Assembly (NCBI GenBank): GCA_002307055.1
Contig: DBTM01000045.1
Location: forward strand, 5,313 to 10,920
Source of the DNA: Clostridiales bacterium UBA1316
GTDB lineage: Bacteria > Bacillota > Clostridia > Oscillospirales > Oscillospiraceae
Direction: 5' to 3'
DNA length: 5,608 nucleotides
Positions within the stretch are counted from its first letter, which is position 1. Every line of letters begins with the position of its first letter. This document shows, in pieces, positions 1-4,668 of this stretch. The notes beneath the pieces were generated by a model that was given only the letters and a program-made list of their open reading frames with translations, ran no database searches and was not told the origin of the DNA. The translations under genes and the position numbers were made by a program.

Positions 1-100
1 GGGAGCCGGTATGTCTCGCCGACACGGAGTGTCGGCTGACTCCATGTCCCCCGCCACCTCCCTGCCGGTCAAGATGCGACCGCTGCTGCGATGTCAGGCG
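1..100. other. GC-rich structured segment of unknown nature at the left edge
   Basis: This stretch is clearly more GC-rich than the AT-rich bases that follow (101-164). It contains a perfect hairpin at 18-36 (GCCGACAC, loop GGA, GTGTCGGC), an alternative exclusive pairing GGAGT 26-30 with ACTCC 39-43, and a second hairpin CGGTC 66-70 with GACCG 78-82. Two open frames cross it. On the plus strand a frame is open from the edge to TAG at 113-115 (tail PLLRCQAKLQF). On the minus strand an ATG at 45 (MESADTPCRRDIPAP, running off the edge) has GGGAGGTGG (54-62) eight bases upstream. I recognise neither product. It could be the start of a minus-strand gene, the end of a plus-strand gene, a structured RNA, or a repeated palindromic element. 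I compared it by eye with cobalamin, FMN, TPP and Moco riboswitch cores and found no convincing match. Confidence 0.35.
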
Positions 101-164
101 AAACTTCAATTTTAGATAAAATCATAATCGCACATAAAATAATACGCCTGATGCTTTTTATAAA

Positions 165-195
165 AGTGAAACGCCCTTCAAAGGGGCGTTTCACT
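165..195 (-). terminator. Rho-independent terminator of the EamA transporter gene
   Basis: The 12-base arms 165-176 (AGTGAAACGCCC) and 184-195 are perfectly complementary, and two further pairs can close the 7-base gap to a triloop. On the minus strand the hairpin is followed by TTTTATAAAAA. It lies 18 bases beyond the transporter stop codon, as expected for its intrinsic terminator. On the plus strand the hairpin is followed by GATTTTAAATT, so it may act weakly in that direction too. Confidence 0.85.
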
Positions 196-213
196 GATTT
201 TAAATTATATTCT

Positions 214-1089
214 CTATTTCAGAACCTCGCAGGTACTAACCGGTTCACTTTTATCCTGAAGAATGCACTGTGCGGTAACGGCACCGACAACGATAATGCC
301 GCCGATAATGGAGAAGACACCGGGACGCTCGCCGTTAAATATCAATACCCACAAGGGATTCAAAAGTGGTTCAAACGCGCCGATCAGGCTGCACGCCAGC
401 GGCGGGCAGTGATTGGTCGCCAGAGCCAACAGTATGTACGGAATACCGATCTGGACAACGCCGAGGACAATGATGGATATAACGGCGGCGGACGATATCG
501 TCCCTTTGGTAAAGAGGACAAACGGAATACCGACGAGCGCCGTCAGCACCTGCCCGAAAAATATGCCGCTCATCTTTTCCGTTTTATCCGTCCTGCTGAC
601 AGACACGTACATGCCGGCCATAAAAACGCCTGCCAGCACCGCGACGAGATCTCCCGGCAGGTGCCCGTCATGCAGACTGCTGACAAAGAAAACGGCGATA
701 CCGCAAAACGTCAGTAATACCGTAACATAGTCCGTAAGCTTAAATTTTTGACGGAAAAGAACCGCTGAAAAAAGCATGATAAAAATCGGCGATGTAAACT
801 GCAGCACAATGGCATTTGCCGCCGTCGTCAGCTTGTTTGCGCTCACAAAGCAGAAAAAGGTCGCCGCCAGAAAGAAAGCGCAAAGCATCACATTCTTCGT
901 CAGGACAACCCGCTGCTTTGTAGCGAGCATGTAAACGCCTACCGTTACAGCGGCAAAAAGTCCCCGAAAGCCCGCTATAACAAAGGGGTTCCAATCGATG
1001 AGCTTAATCAGTATACCGGCAATGCTCCACAAGACCGCGCAGATAACCATTTGACCTATAGCCGCACGCTGTTGTTTCTTAAACGTCAT
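214..1089 (-). CDS. DMT-superfamily transporter, EamA family
   Basis: Integral membrane permease of the drug/metabolite transporter superfamily, 291 residues, the usual length for a two-EamA-domain (about ten-helix) carrier. The sequence shows two hydrophobic halves. The first begins at AIGQMVICAVLWSIAGILIK and continues through GFRGLFAAVTVGVYML and the loop NAIVLQFTSPIFIML, which is characteristic of the end of the first EamA repeat. The second starts near GDLVAVLAGVFMAGMYV and contains CSLIGAFEPLLNPLWVLIFNGE, the matching signature in the second repeat. A short polar tail (QDKSEPVSTCEVLK) ends the protein. The substrate cannot be told from sequence; family members export amino acids, metabolites or drugs. 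I chose ATG 1089 because GGATGG (1095-1100) lies five bases upstream. The ATG at 1098, adding three residues, has no ribosome binding site. The gene is monocistronic, divergent from fprA, with a hairpin terminator downstream. Confidence 0.9.
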   Translation of the reverse strand: MTFKKQQRAAIGQMVICAVLWSIAGILIKLIDWNPFVIAGFRGLFAAVTVGVYMLATKQRVVLTKNVMLCAFFLAATFFCFVSANKLTTAANAIVLQFTSPIFIMLFSAVLFRQKFKLTDYVTVLLTFCGIAVFFVSSLHDGHLPGDLVAVLAGVFMAGMYVSVSRTDKTEKMSGIFFGQVLTALVGIPFVLFTKGTISSAAVISIIVLGVVQIGIPYILLALATNHCPPLACSLIGAFEPLLNPLWVLIFNGERPGVFSIIGGIIVVGAVTAQCILQDKSEPVSTCEVLK

Positions 1090-1168
1090 GATAACCATCC
1101 ATTATATATAATTTCAAAACAGAATTTATAATAACACACGAAAATGATAATTACCATGAAAACACGGA

Positions 1169-1192
1169 TATAATTTGCTCTATAATTTGCTC
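1169..1192. repeat. Perfect tandem 12-bp repeat upstream of fprA
   Basis: TATAATTTGCTC occurs twice head to tail with no mismatch (1169-1180 and 1181-1192). Each copy begins with a consensus -10 hexamer. It sits about 100 bp upstream of the fprA start, in the shared divergent intergenic region. No good -35 hexamer is seen 16-18 bases upstream of either copy, so promoter function is uncertain. It could be a duplicated operator or a recent slippage duplication. Confidence 0.8.
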
Positions 1193-1208
1193 TGTACCGA
1201 AAGAGCAA
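1187..1208. promoter_or_regulatory. 7-bp inverted repeat, candidate operator between divergent genes
   Basis: TTGCTCT (1187-1193) and AGAGCAA (1202-1208) are exact inverted repeats separated by 8 bases. The left arm overlaps the end of the second 12-bp tandem copy, and the TTGCTC core also occurs in the first copy. There are thus three TTGCTC half-sites within 34 bp, two direct and one inverted, upstream of fprA and the divergent transporter. The arrangement suits a dimeric regulator, but no known box is matched. Confidence 0.4.
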
Positions 1209-1248
1209 TCGTCTTGCGTAAACAGAGGGTGTAAAATGTCAAATCCCA

Positions 1249-1257
1249 TGATATAAT
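1249..1257 (+). promoter_or_regulatory. Extended -10 promoter element of fprA
   Basis: TGATATAAT (TGn plus a perfect TATAAT at 1252-1257) lies 36 bases upstream of the chosen fprA start codon. This leaves a leader of about 30 bases that includes the ribosome binding site. The -35 region is poor (TGTAAA at 1230-1235, 16-base spacer), which is typical for extended -10 promoters. The same TGATATAAT string occurs in front of glnK on the other strand. Confidence 0.65.
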
Positions 1258-1293
1258 ATTCATAAACACATGATTATTGAAAGGTTGTTATTT

Positions 1294-2511
1294 ATGGGTG
1301 TCATCAAGATAAGAGACGGAATATACTCCGTTGGTGTTTTAAACCCCTCCTTGCGGATATTTGATGTCATTATGAAGACGGAATTCGGCACGTCCTACAA
1401 TGCCTATCTGCTGACCGGCGAAAAAAATGTGCTGATTGAAACGGTGCATGCCAAATATTTCGATGAATACATTGAAAACATCACAAGCCTTGTCGATCTG
1501 GCGAAAATAGACTATATCATCATGAATCACAACGAACCCGATCACTCCGGCTCGCTTTCCCGGCTGATGGCGCTCGCGCCTCAGGCTCAGATACTGACCA
1601 CCCCCGCGGGTAAAATTTACCTCCCGCTGATTACAAACAAGCCGATGCCGATGCTCAGAGCCGTACAGGACGGCGAAACCCTCGACCTTGGCCGCGGCCG
1701 AATTTTAAAGTTTATCCACGCCCCGTTTTTACATTGGCCCGACTCCATGTTCACCTGGCTGGAAGGCGAAAAAACCGTATTTACCTGCGATTTCCTCGGC
1801 ACGCATTTTTGCGAGCCGACAATGAAAGACAGCGGAATTCAGAACACGGTGTTTTTCGAAAAAGCCTTCGGCGAGTATTACGACGCCATTTTCAGCCCCT
1901 TTAAATCTCACGTACTCAACGGCCTGGCAAAGCTCCGGGGACTCGACGCGGAAATTGTCTGTACAAGCCATGGCCCTGTCCTCCATAAAGGCGTGTTTTA
2001 TGAAACCGCGAAGGACCGCTACGAAAAATGGAGCGTCACCGAGGCTCGTAAAACCAAGCAAATTCCGATTTTTTACTGCAGCGCCTACGGCAACACGGAA
2101 CAGCTCGCTAAAAAAATAAGCGAAGGTGTAAAAAGTGTCCTGAAAGACGCCTCTGTCGGCCTTTATGACCTGACAACAGCCGATCCCTGTGGCCTGACCG
2201 GTCGGATGAACGACGCCGACGCTTTTGTCCTCGGCACGCCGACCATTAACAAAGACGCCCTCCTCCCCGTATGGCAGCTGGTAAACAGCATCGACGCAAT
2301 CAGCTCCAAAGGTAAACCTGTCGCGGTCTTCGGCTCTTACGGTTGGAGCGGAGAAGGCGTACCGGCGGTCATCGCTCGGCTCAGGGGGCTTAATATGAAT
2401 GTCTTCGAAGAGGGCTGCAAATGCCGTTTTGTGCCGTCCGAAGCGGAGCTCCAGGCCGCGTACGACTTTGGCGCGCGCTTTGCCGTATCAATAACAGCGC
2501 TAAAAGCGTAA
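1294..2511 (+). CDS. fprA: FprA-family A-type flavoprotein (flavodiiron O2/NO reductase)
   Basis: Soluble cytoplasmic flavodiiron protein of 405 residues, the normal size of the two-domain class. Family members reduce O2 to water and/or NO to N2O with electrons from rubredoxin or a similar carrier, protecting anaerobes. The N-terminal metallo-beta-lactamase-like half shows the diiron ligand set: H79, E81 and D83 in NHNEPDHSG, H147 in FLHWPDSMFTW, D166 in CDFLG and H226 in CTSHGP. The C-terminal flavodoxin half starts near residue 257 with the FMN phosphate loop FYCSAYGNTEQLA. Later flavin-site segments include LGTPTINKDALLPVW and AVFGSYGWSGEGV. No rubredoxin or NADH-oxidoreductase domain is fused, so electrons must come from a separate partner that is not in this window. 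Start: ATG 1294 follows GAAAGG (1279-1284) at proper spacing; the in-frame ATG at 1270 lies before that site and would add eight residues. O2 versus NO preference cannot be read from sequence. Confidence 0.96.
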   Translation: MGVIKIRDGIYSVGVLNPSLRIFDVIMKTEFGTSYNAYLLTGEKNVLIETVHAKYFDEYIENITSLVDLAKIDYIIMNHNEPDHSGSLSRLMALAPQAQILTTPAGKIYLPLITNKPMPMLRAVQDGETLDLGRGRILKFIHAPFLHWPDSMFTWLEGEKTVFTCDFLGTHFCEPTMKDSGIQNTVFFEKAFGEYYDAIFSPFKSHVLNGLAKLRGLDAEIVCTSHGPVLHKGVFYETAKDRYEKWSVTEARKTKQIPIFYCSAYGNTEQLAKKISEGVKSVLKDASVGLYDLTTADPCGLTGRMNDADAFVLGTPTINKDALLPVWQLVNSIDAISSKGKPVAVFGSYGWSGEGVPAVIARLRGLNMNVFEEGCKCRFVPSEAELQAAYDFGARFAVSITALKA

Positions 2512-2531
2512 ACACACGATACTGCGCTCAA

Positions 2532-2576
2532 TGCACATAAACAAAAACACCCGATGGGTGTTTTTGTTTATGTGCA
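2532..2576. terminator. Bidirectional 21-bp perfect hairpin terminator between convergent genes
   Basis: Arms 2532-2552 and 2556-2576 are exactly complementary over 21 bases with a 3-base GAT loop. The inner CACCC/GGGTG is GC-rich, and the outer part carries an A-run on one side and TTTTTGTTTA on the other, so it works in both directions. It begins 20 bases after the fprA stop codon. On the minus side its outer stem contains the last two sense codons and the stop codon (TAA, 2568-2570) of the small membrane-protein gene, so gene and terminator overlap. Confidence 0.93.
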
Positions 2577-3131
2577 GGCAGGACTGCTGTTTTTCTTATT
2601 GATCGCCTTTATCATGCCCAGTAATGCTTTTGTTATGATGCCGATGGCAAAATACAGCGGAAAGCCGTAATAAGGCTTCCAGGTCAGCAACTGATACATC
2701 CCGAGCCCTATAAAAATCGGCTCAAACACAAAGCAGGAAAAAGCGGCCATAAGGACTGATGCGATCACATATCCTTTCCATTTGCTGAAAAACTGATACA
2801 GTATCGCATAAAAAGACGGCAGGCATGATAAATTGATTGCAGCAACAGGCGGGAACAGCGGGAACACATCTGTCGGATAGTCCCACAGAGTCAGCTCTTC
2901 GCCCAATTCATCAAGCGCTAAAATCATTATAGAAGTAATGGCGGCAAAAAGGATGATTTCATTCAGCCTGGATTTGTCGATGACCTTCCACCATACGCAG
3001 ATATCAATAATAAACAGCAATGGCAGCGCCCACCATCTGATATGAAATACATCCTCCAGCAGCCATTCATCAAAACGCTGATCCGTCAACTGTATCTGTA
3101 ATTCAGCTGCCTTTGTCAATACTGCCGTCAT
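2568..3131 (-). CDS. Small five-helix membrane protein, CBO0543-like, downstream paralogue
   Basis: Protein of 187 residues and unknown function, probably in the cytoplasmic membrane. A polar N-terminus (QLTDQRFDEWLLEDVF) leads to hydrophobic segments near residues 34-51, 58-74, 97-115, 121-145 and 152-175. Helix 2 is followed by a conserved loop (75-95): E-x-GEEL-x-LWDYPTD-xx-P-x-FPP. I associate this architecture and the WDYP motif with the Firmicutes CBO0543 family, but from memory only. It is a paralogue of the gene directly upstream (stop at 3156), collinear without gaps from the EWL motif through the FPP motif, and likely cotranscribed with it. Start: the frame is open from GTG 3140 and ATG 3137, but ATG 3131 gives an MT- N-terminus matching the paralogue; no strong ribosome binding site decides. 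Translational coupling to the upstream gene is plausible. The C-terminal codons lie inside the terminator stem. Confidence 0.85.
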   Translation of the reverse strand: MTAVLTKAAELQIQLTDQRFDEWLLEDVFHIRWWALPLLFIIDICVWWKVIDKSRLNEIILFAAITSIMILALDELGEELTLWDYPTDVFPLFPPVAAINLSCLPSFYAILYQFFSKWKGYVIASVLMAAFSCFVFEPIFIGLGMYQLLTWKPYYGFPLYFAIGIITKALLGMIKAINKKNSSPACT

Positions 3132-3155
3132 ATACATCACTAACTTCGTTTCAGA

Positions 3156-3707
3156 TTAAATATTTACTCGATGCGCTTCAAGTATTTTATAGATTTTAAT
3201 CACTGCCGCTCTTACCGTGACCGCCGCAAGGAAATAGACCGGAATACTTTCATAATAATTCCAATTGATAAGCTCATAGAGCCTGATGAATGACAAAAGC
3301 GGGTCAATGACCATGCTCAAAACGCAGGCGGCGGCGGCAGATGCGATGATGAATGGTTTTCTGGCTGTGTAAAACTGATAGATAAGGGAAAATATCAGAG
3401 GGACAATAAACATATTGACCGAAGAGAGCGGCGGAAATATCGGGATAATATCTGTCGGGTAATCCCACAGGCATAATTCCTCGCCATATTCATTTATCCC
3501 CAAAAAAACAATAACTGCCAAAGCGGTATATAAGCATATCTCGAGCAGTCTTGATTTTTTAATGAGTATACACCACGCAGTGACTGATATCGCAACAAGT
3601 GCAATCAGCAGCCACCACTGCGGACGGAACACATCATCACTGAGCCATTCCTGTACATGCAGCTCGGTCAGCTGCCTTTGTATACCGACATCCTCCGGTA
3701 TTGTCAT
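3156..3707 (-). CDS. Small five-helix membrane protein, CBO0543-like, upstream paralogue
   Basis: Protein of 183 residues, paralogous to the next gene and of unknown function. It has the same plan: polar start (QLTELHVQEWLSDDVF), a WW pair at 31-32 opening helix 1, KKSRLLEI before helix 2, then the loop E73-Y-GEEL-C-LWDYPTD-II-P-I-FPP (73-93) and three more hydrophobic segments with IYQF, IAS, Y-x-L-I-x-W and YF positions shared with its partner. Family assignment (CBO0543-like) is recalled, not searched. The start ATG 3707 is preceded only by a weak GGGAATAGG. GGAGG just inside the gene (CCGGAGGAT) is not followed by an in-frame start. It ends 24 bases before the downstream ATG and is the first gene after the ferritin terminator, so the pair probably forms its own two-gene operon. 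Its promoter must lie within 3708-3805; I see AT-rich candidates but no clear -35/-10 pair. Confidence 0.85.
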   Translation of the reverse strand: MTIPEDVGIQRQLTELHVQEWLSDDVFRPQWWLLIALVAISVTAWCILIKKSRLLEICLYTALAVIVFLGINEYGEELCLWDYPTDIIPIFPPLSSVNMFIVPLIFSLIYQFYTARKPFIIASAAAACVLSMVIDPLLSFIRLYELINWNYYESIPVYFLAAVTVRAAVIKIYKILEAHRVNI

Positions 3708-3805
3708 GAGCCTATTCCCAGTTCATCATAATTCCCACGTGTTATATTATCATTAGCGCAGCAGTTTATAATATACAGGCACTTTCCTGACGCCTGCTCT
3801 ATTAT

Positions 3806-3841
3806 AAAAACAGCGGAGGGCTAAAATCCTTCGCTGTTTTT
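3806..3841 (-). terminator. Rho-independent terminator after the ferritin-like gene
   Basis: Arms AAAAACAGCG.. (from 3806) and ..CGCTGTTTTT (to 3841) give ten perfect pairs. One mismatch follows, then three more pairs, with an AT-rich loop. On the minus strand the stem runs into TTTTTATAATAG. It begins six bases after the ferritin-like stop codon. On the plus strand the mismatch becomes a G-U pair and the stem also ends in a T-run, so it can terminate both ways. It separates the amtB-glnK-ferritin block from the membrane-protein pair. Confidence 0.88.
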
Positions 3842-3846
3842 GACGT

Positions 3847-4158
3847 TTATTTACTCTTTTTAAGCTTTTCAATTTCCTCTTCAACTTCCTGGGCGCCTTT
3901 AAAATAGAAGGCTTCTTCATCGGGCGCCAGTGCTTTGAGCAGCCGCAAAAACTCTCCGGCGTGAACGCGTTCTTCGTCGGCGATGTCCTTGAGTACTTCA
4001 ACAGCCAGCTTATTCGCCGTTGACTCCGCCAGCTGCATATACATCTGGATGGCCTCATATTCCGCTGAAACCATAAAACGTATAGCTCGAATGAGCTCTG
4101 AATCCGTAAGCTTGCGATCTTTAGCGAGTCCTGCGAATGGTGATCCAAAATCCGGCAT
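3847..4158 (-). CDS. Ferritin-like diiron protein, encapsulin-associated type
   Basis: Small acidic helical protein of 103 residues. Two main helices, about 18-47 and 49-77, carry a half ferroxidase site: AEYEAIQMY (E33, E35) and DEERVHAGEF (E62, E63, H66). Spacing and residues resemble encapsulated ferritins, in which E32/E62/H65 of the Rhodospirillum rubrum protein form a shared diiron site between two subunits, and the ferritin-like domain attached to some encapsulins. The function is thus probably Fe(II) oxidation and storage as an oligomer. A rubrerythrin-like role is possible, but no rubredoxin domain is present. After a proline (P79) the tail is a short charged helix (EVEEEIEKLKKSK). 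I see no encapsulin cargo peptide, and no encapsulin gene lies in the window. ATG 4158 follows AAAAGGAGG (4168-4176) by nine bases; an in-frame TTG one codon earlier is less likely. It lies 71 bases after glnK with no evident promoter, so readthrough from glnK is likely. Confidence 0.88.
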   Translation of the reverse strand: MPDFGSPFAGLAKDRKLTDSELIRAIRFMVSAEYEAIQMYMQLAESTANKLAVEVLKDIADEERVHAGEFLRLLKALAPDEEAFYFKGAQEVEEEIEKLKKSK

Positions 4159-4167
4159 CAAAATATT

Positions 4168-4176
4168 CCTCCTTTT
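4168..4176 (-). promoter_or_regulatory. Strong ribosome binding site of the ferritin-like gene
   Basis: AAAAGGAGG on the minus strand, nearly the full anti-Shine-Dalgarno match, is nine bases before ATG 4158 and fixes that start. It follows the GC-rich hairpin at 4183-4218 after six bases, so hairpin formation could influence its accessibility. Confidence 0.8.
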
Positions 4177-4182
4177 GTGAAG

Positions 4183-4218
4183 CAGCTCCGCCGCACGCGT
4201 TGCATATCGGCAGAGCTG
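4183..4218 (-). promoter_or_regulatory. GC-rich RNA hairpin between glnK and the ferritin-like gene
   Basis: On the minus-strand transcript the arms CAGCTCTGCCG and CGGCGGAGCTG pair over 11 positions, one of them T-G, around a 14-base loop. On the plus strand the T-G pair becomes a C-A mismatch, so the stem is better formed in the minus transcript. No T-run follows on that strand (CTTCACAAAAGG), so it is not a standard terminator for glnK. It may stabilise or process the mRNA between the two cistrons or act on ferritin translation. Read as plus strand it is followed by TTTTT, but no plus-strand gene lies before it. Confidence 0.6.
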
Positions 4219-4229
4219 TTTTTCATTGA

Positions 4230-4571
4230 TTACTTGACCGCGTCAAGGCCTCTTTCTCTTGTACGGATTCTGATGGCGTCGAGCACATCGGAAATGAATA
4301 TTTTGCCGTCGCCGACATCTCCCGTAAATGCCTTCTCACAGATCTTATCAACAAGCTCATCCACCTGTTCATCCGTAACAACAATCTCCAGCTTCAGCTT
4401 CGGCAGAAAGTTATACTCAACCTCCGCGCCTCGTACGTATTCCTTCCAGCCCTTCTGATTGCCAGCACCCATAATCTGGCTGATACTCAGACCATTGATG
4501 TTCATCTGGTTGAGCATTTCCTTGATATCCGTCAGTTTTTCCGGACGGATGAATGCTTCTATTTTTTTCAT
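4230..4571 (-). CDS. glnK: PII family nitrogen regulatory protein
   Basis: Trimeric cytosolic signal protein, 113 residues, full length for the family. It senses ATP/ADP and 2-oxoglutarate and typically docks on AmtB to block ammonium uptake. It opens with MKKIEAFIRPEKL. The T-loop GAGNQKGWKEYVRGAEVEYN keeps Q39, K40 and K58 for Mg-ATP and 2-oxoglutarate binding. The B-loop TGDVGDGKIF (83-92, K90) and C-terminal R101 and R103 (AIRIRTRERG) complete the nucleotide site. Position 51, the tyrosine uridylylated in E. coli GlnB/GlnK, is valine, and position 46 is also valine; tyrosines are at 45 and 53 instead. Uridylylation by a GlnD-like enzyme is therefore unlikely, as in Bacillus NrgB. Start ATG 4571 has AAAGGGG upstream. 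It follows amtB by 97 bases with its own promoter. The glnK name rests on amtB linkage. Confidence 0.95.
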   Translation of the reverse strand: MKKIEAFIRPEKLTDIKEMLNQMNINGLSISQIMGAGNQKGWKEYVRGAEVEYNFLPKLKLEIVVTDEQVDELVDKICEKAFTGDVGDGKIFISDVLDAIRIRTRERGLDAVK

Positions 4572-4600
4572 CGCTTCAACCCCTTTGTCAAAGTGGGGTT

Positions 4601-4628
4601 ATTATATCATACTTTGCATATTATTCAA
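4601..4628 (-). promoter_or_regulatory. Promoter of glnK with extended -10
   Basis: On the minus strand TTGAAT (4628-4623) is separated by 16 bases from a perfect TATAAT (4606-4601). This is preceded by TGA, giving the extended form TGATATAAT. The leader to ATG 4571 would be about 22-24 bases and contains the AAAGGGG ribosome binding site. glnK and probably the ferritin-like gene can thus be transcribed independently of amtB. Confidence 0.7.
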
Positions 4629-4658
4629 ATGTTTATTGCAAAACATGTGTTTTTTGCA
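4629..4658. promoter_or_regulatory. Overlapping inverted repeats next to the glnK -35 box
   Basis: Three nested palindromes share bases here: ATGTTT 4629-4634 with AAACAT 4641-4646; TGCAAAA 4637-4643 with TTTTGCA 4652-4658; and AAAACA 4640-4645 with TGTTTT 4648-4653. They abut the upstream side of the -35 box, the usual place for an activator, and lie ten bases after the amtB stop. No T-run follows, so this is a poor terminator. The spacing does not fit the GlnR consensus TGTnA-N7-TnACA. The regulator is unknown. Confidence 0.5.
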
Positions 4659-4668
4659 GGATAAGACG

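Noticed and set aside
1..60. Possible cobalamin riboswitch tail (GAGCCGG...CTCGCCGACA)
   Set aside because: Only loosely like the 3' B12 consensus. The CCGCCAC-like string comes after it rather than before, and no B12 gene follows.
91..717. Long plus-strand open frame across the transporter gene
   Set aside because: It lies antisense to the EamA transporter, runs through its terminator hairpin, and gives a low-complexity, strongly polar product with no family resemblance.
1146..1160. Fur-like box TGATAATTACCATGA
   Set aside because: The left half fits the Bacillus-type Fur inverted repeat but the right half has several mismatches; likely chance in AT-rich DNA.
1237..1242. Perfect TTGACA on the minus strand as -35 for the EamA transporter
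   Set aside because: No acceptable -10 follows at 16-18 bases (TACGCA at best), and the leader would be over 120 bases.
3753..4148. Minus-strand 131-codon frame overlapping the ferritin-like gene
   Set aside because: It is in another frame of the ferritin-like gene, reads through its terminator, and has an arginine/serine-rich composition. The ferritin frame has the ribosome binding site and conserved residues.
4586..4591. Perfect TTGACA on the minus strand before glnK
   Set aside because: It is only 15 bases upstream of the start codon and overlaps the ribosome binding site region, leaving no room for a -10 and a leader.
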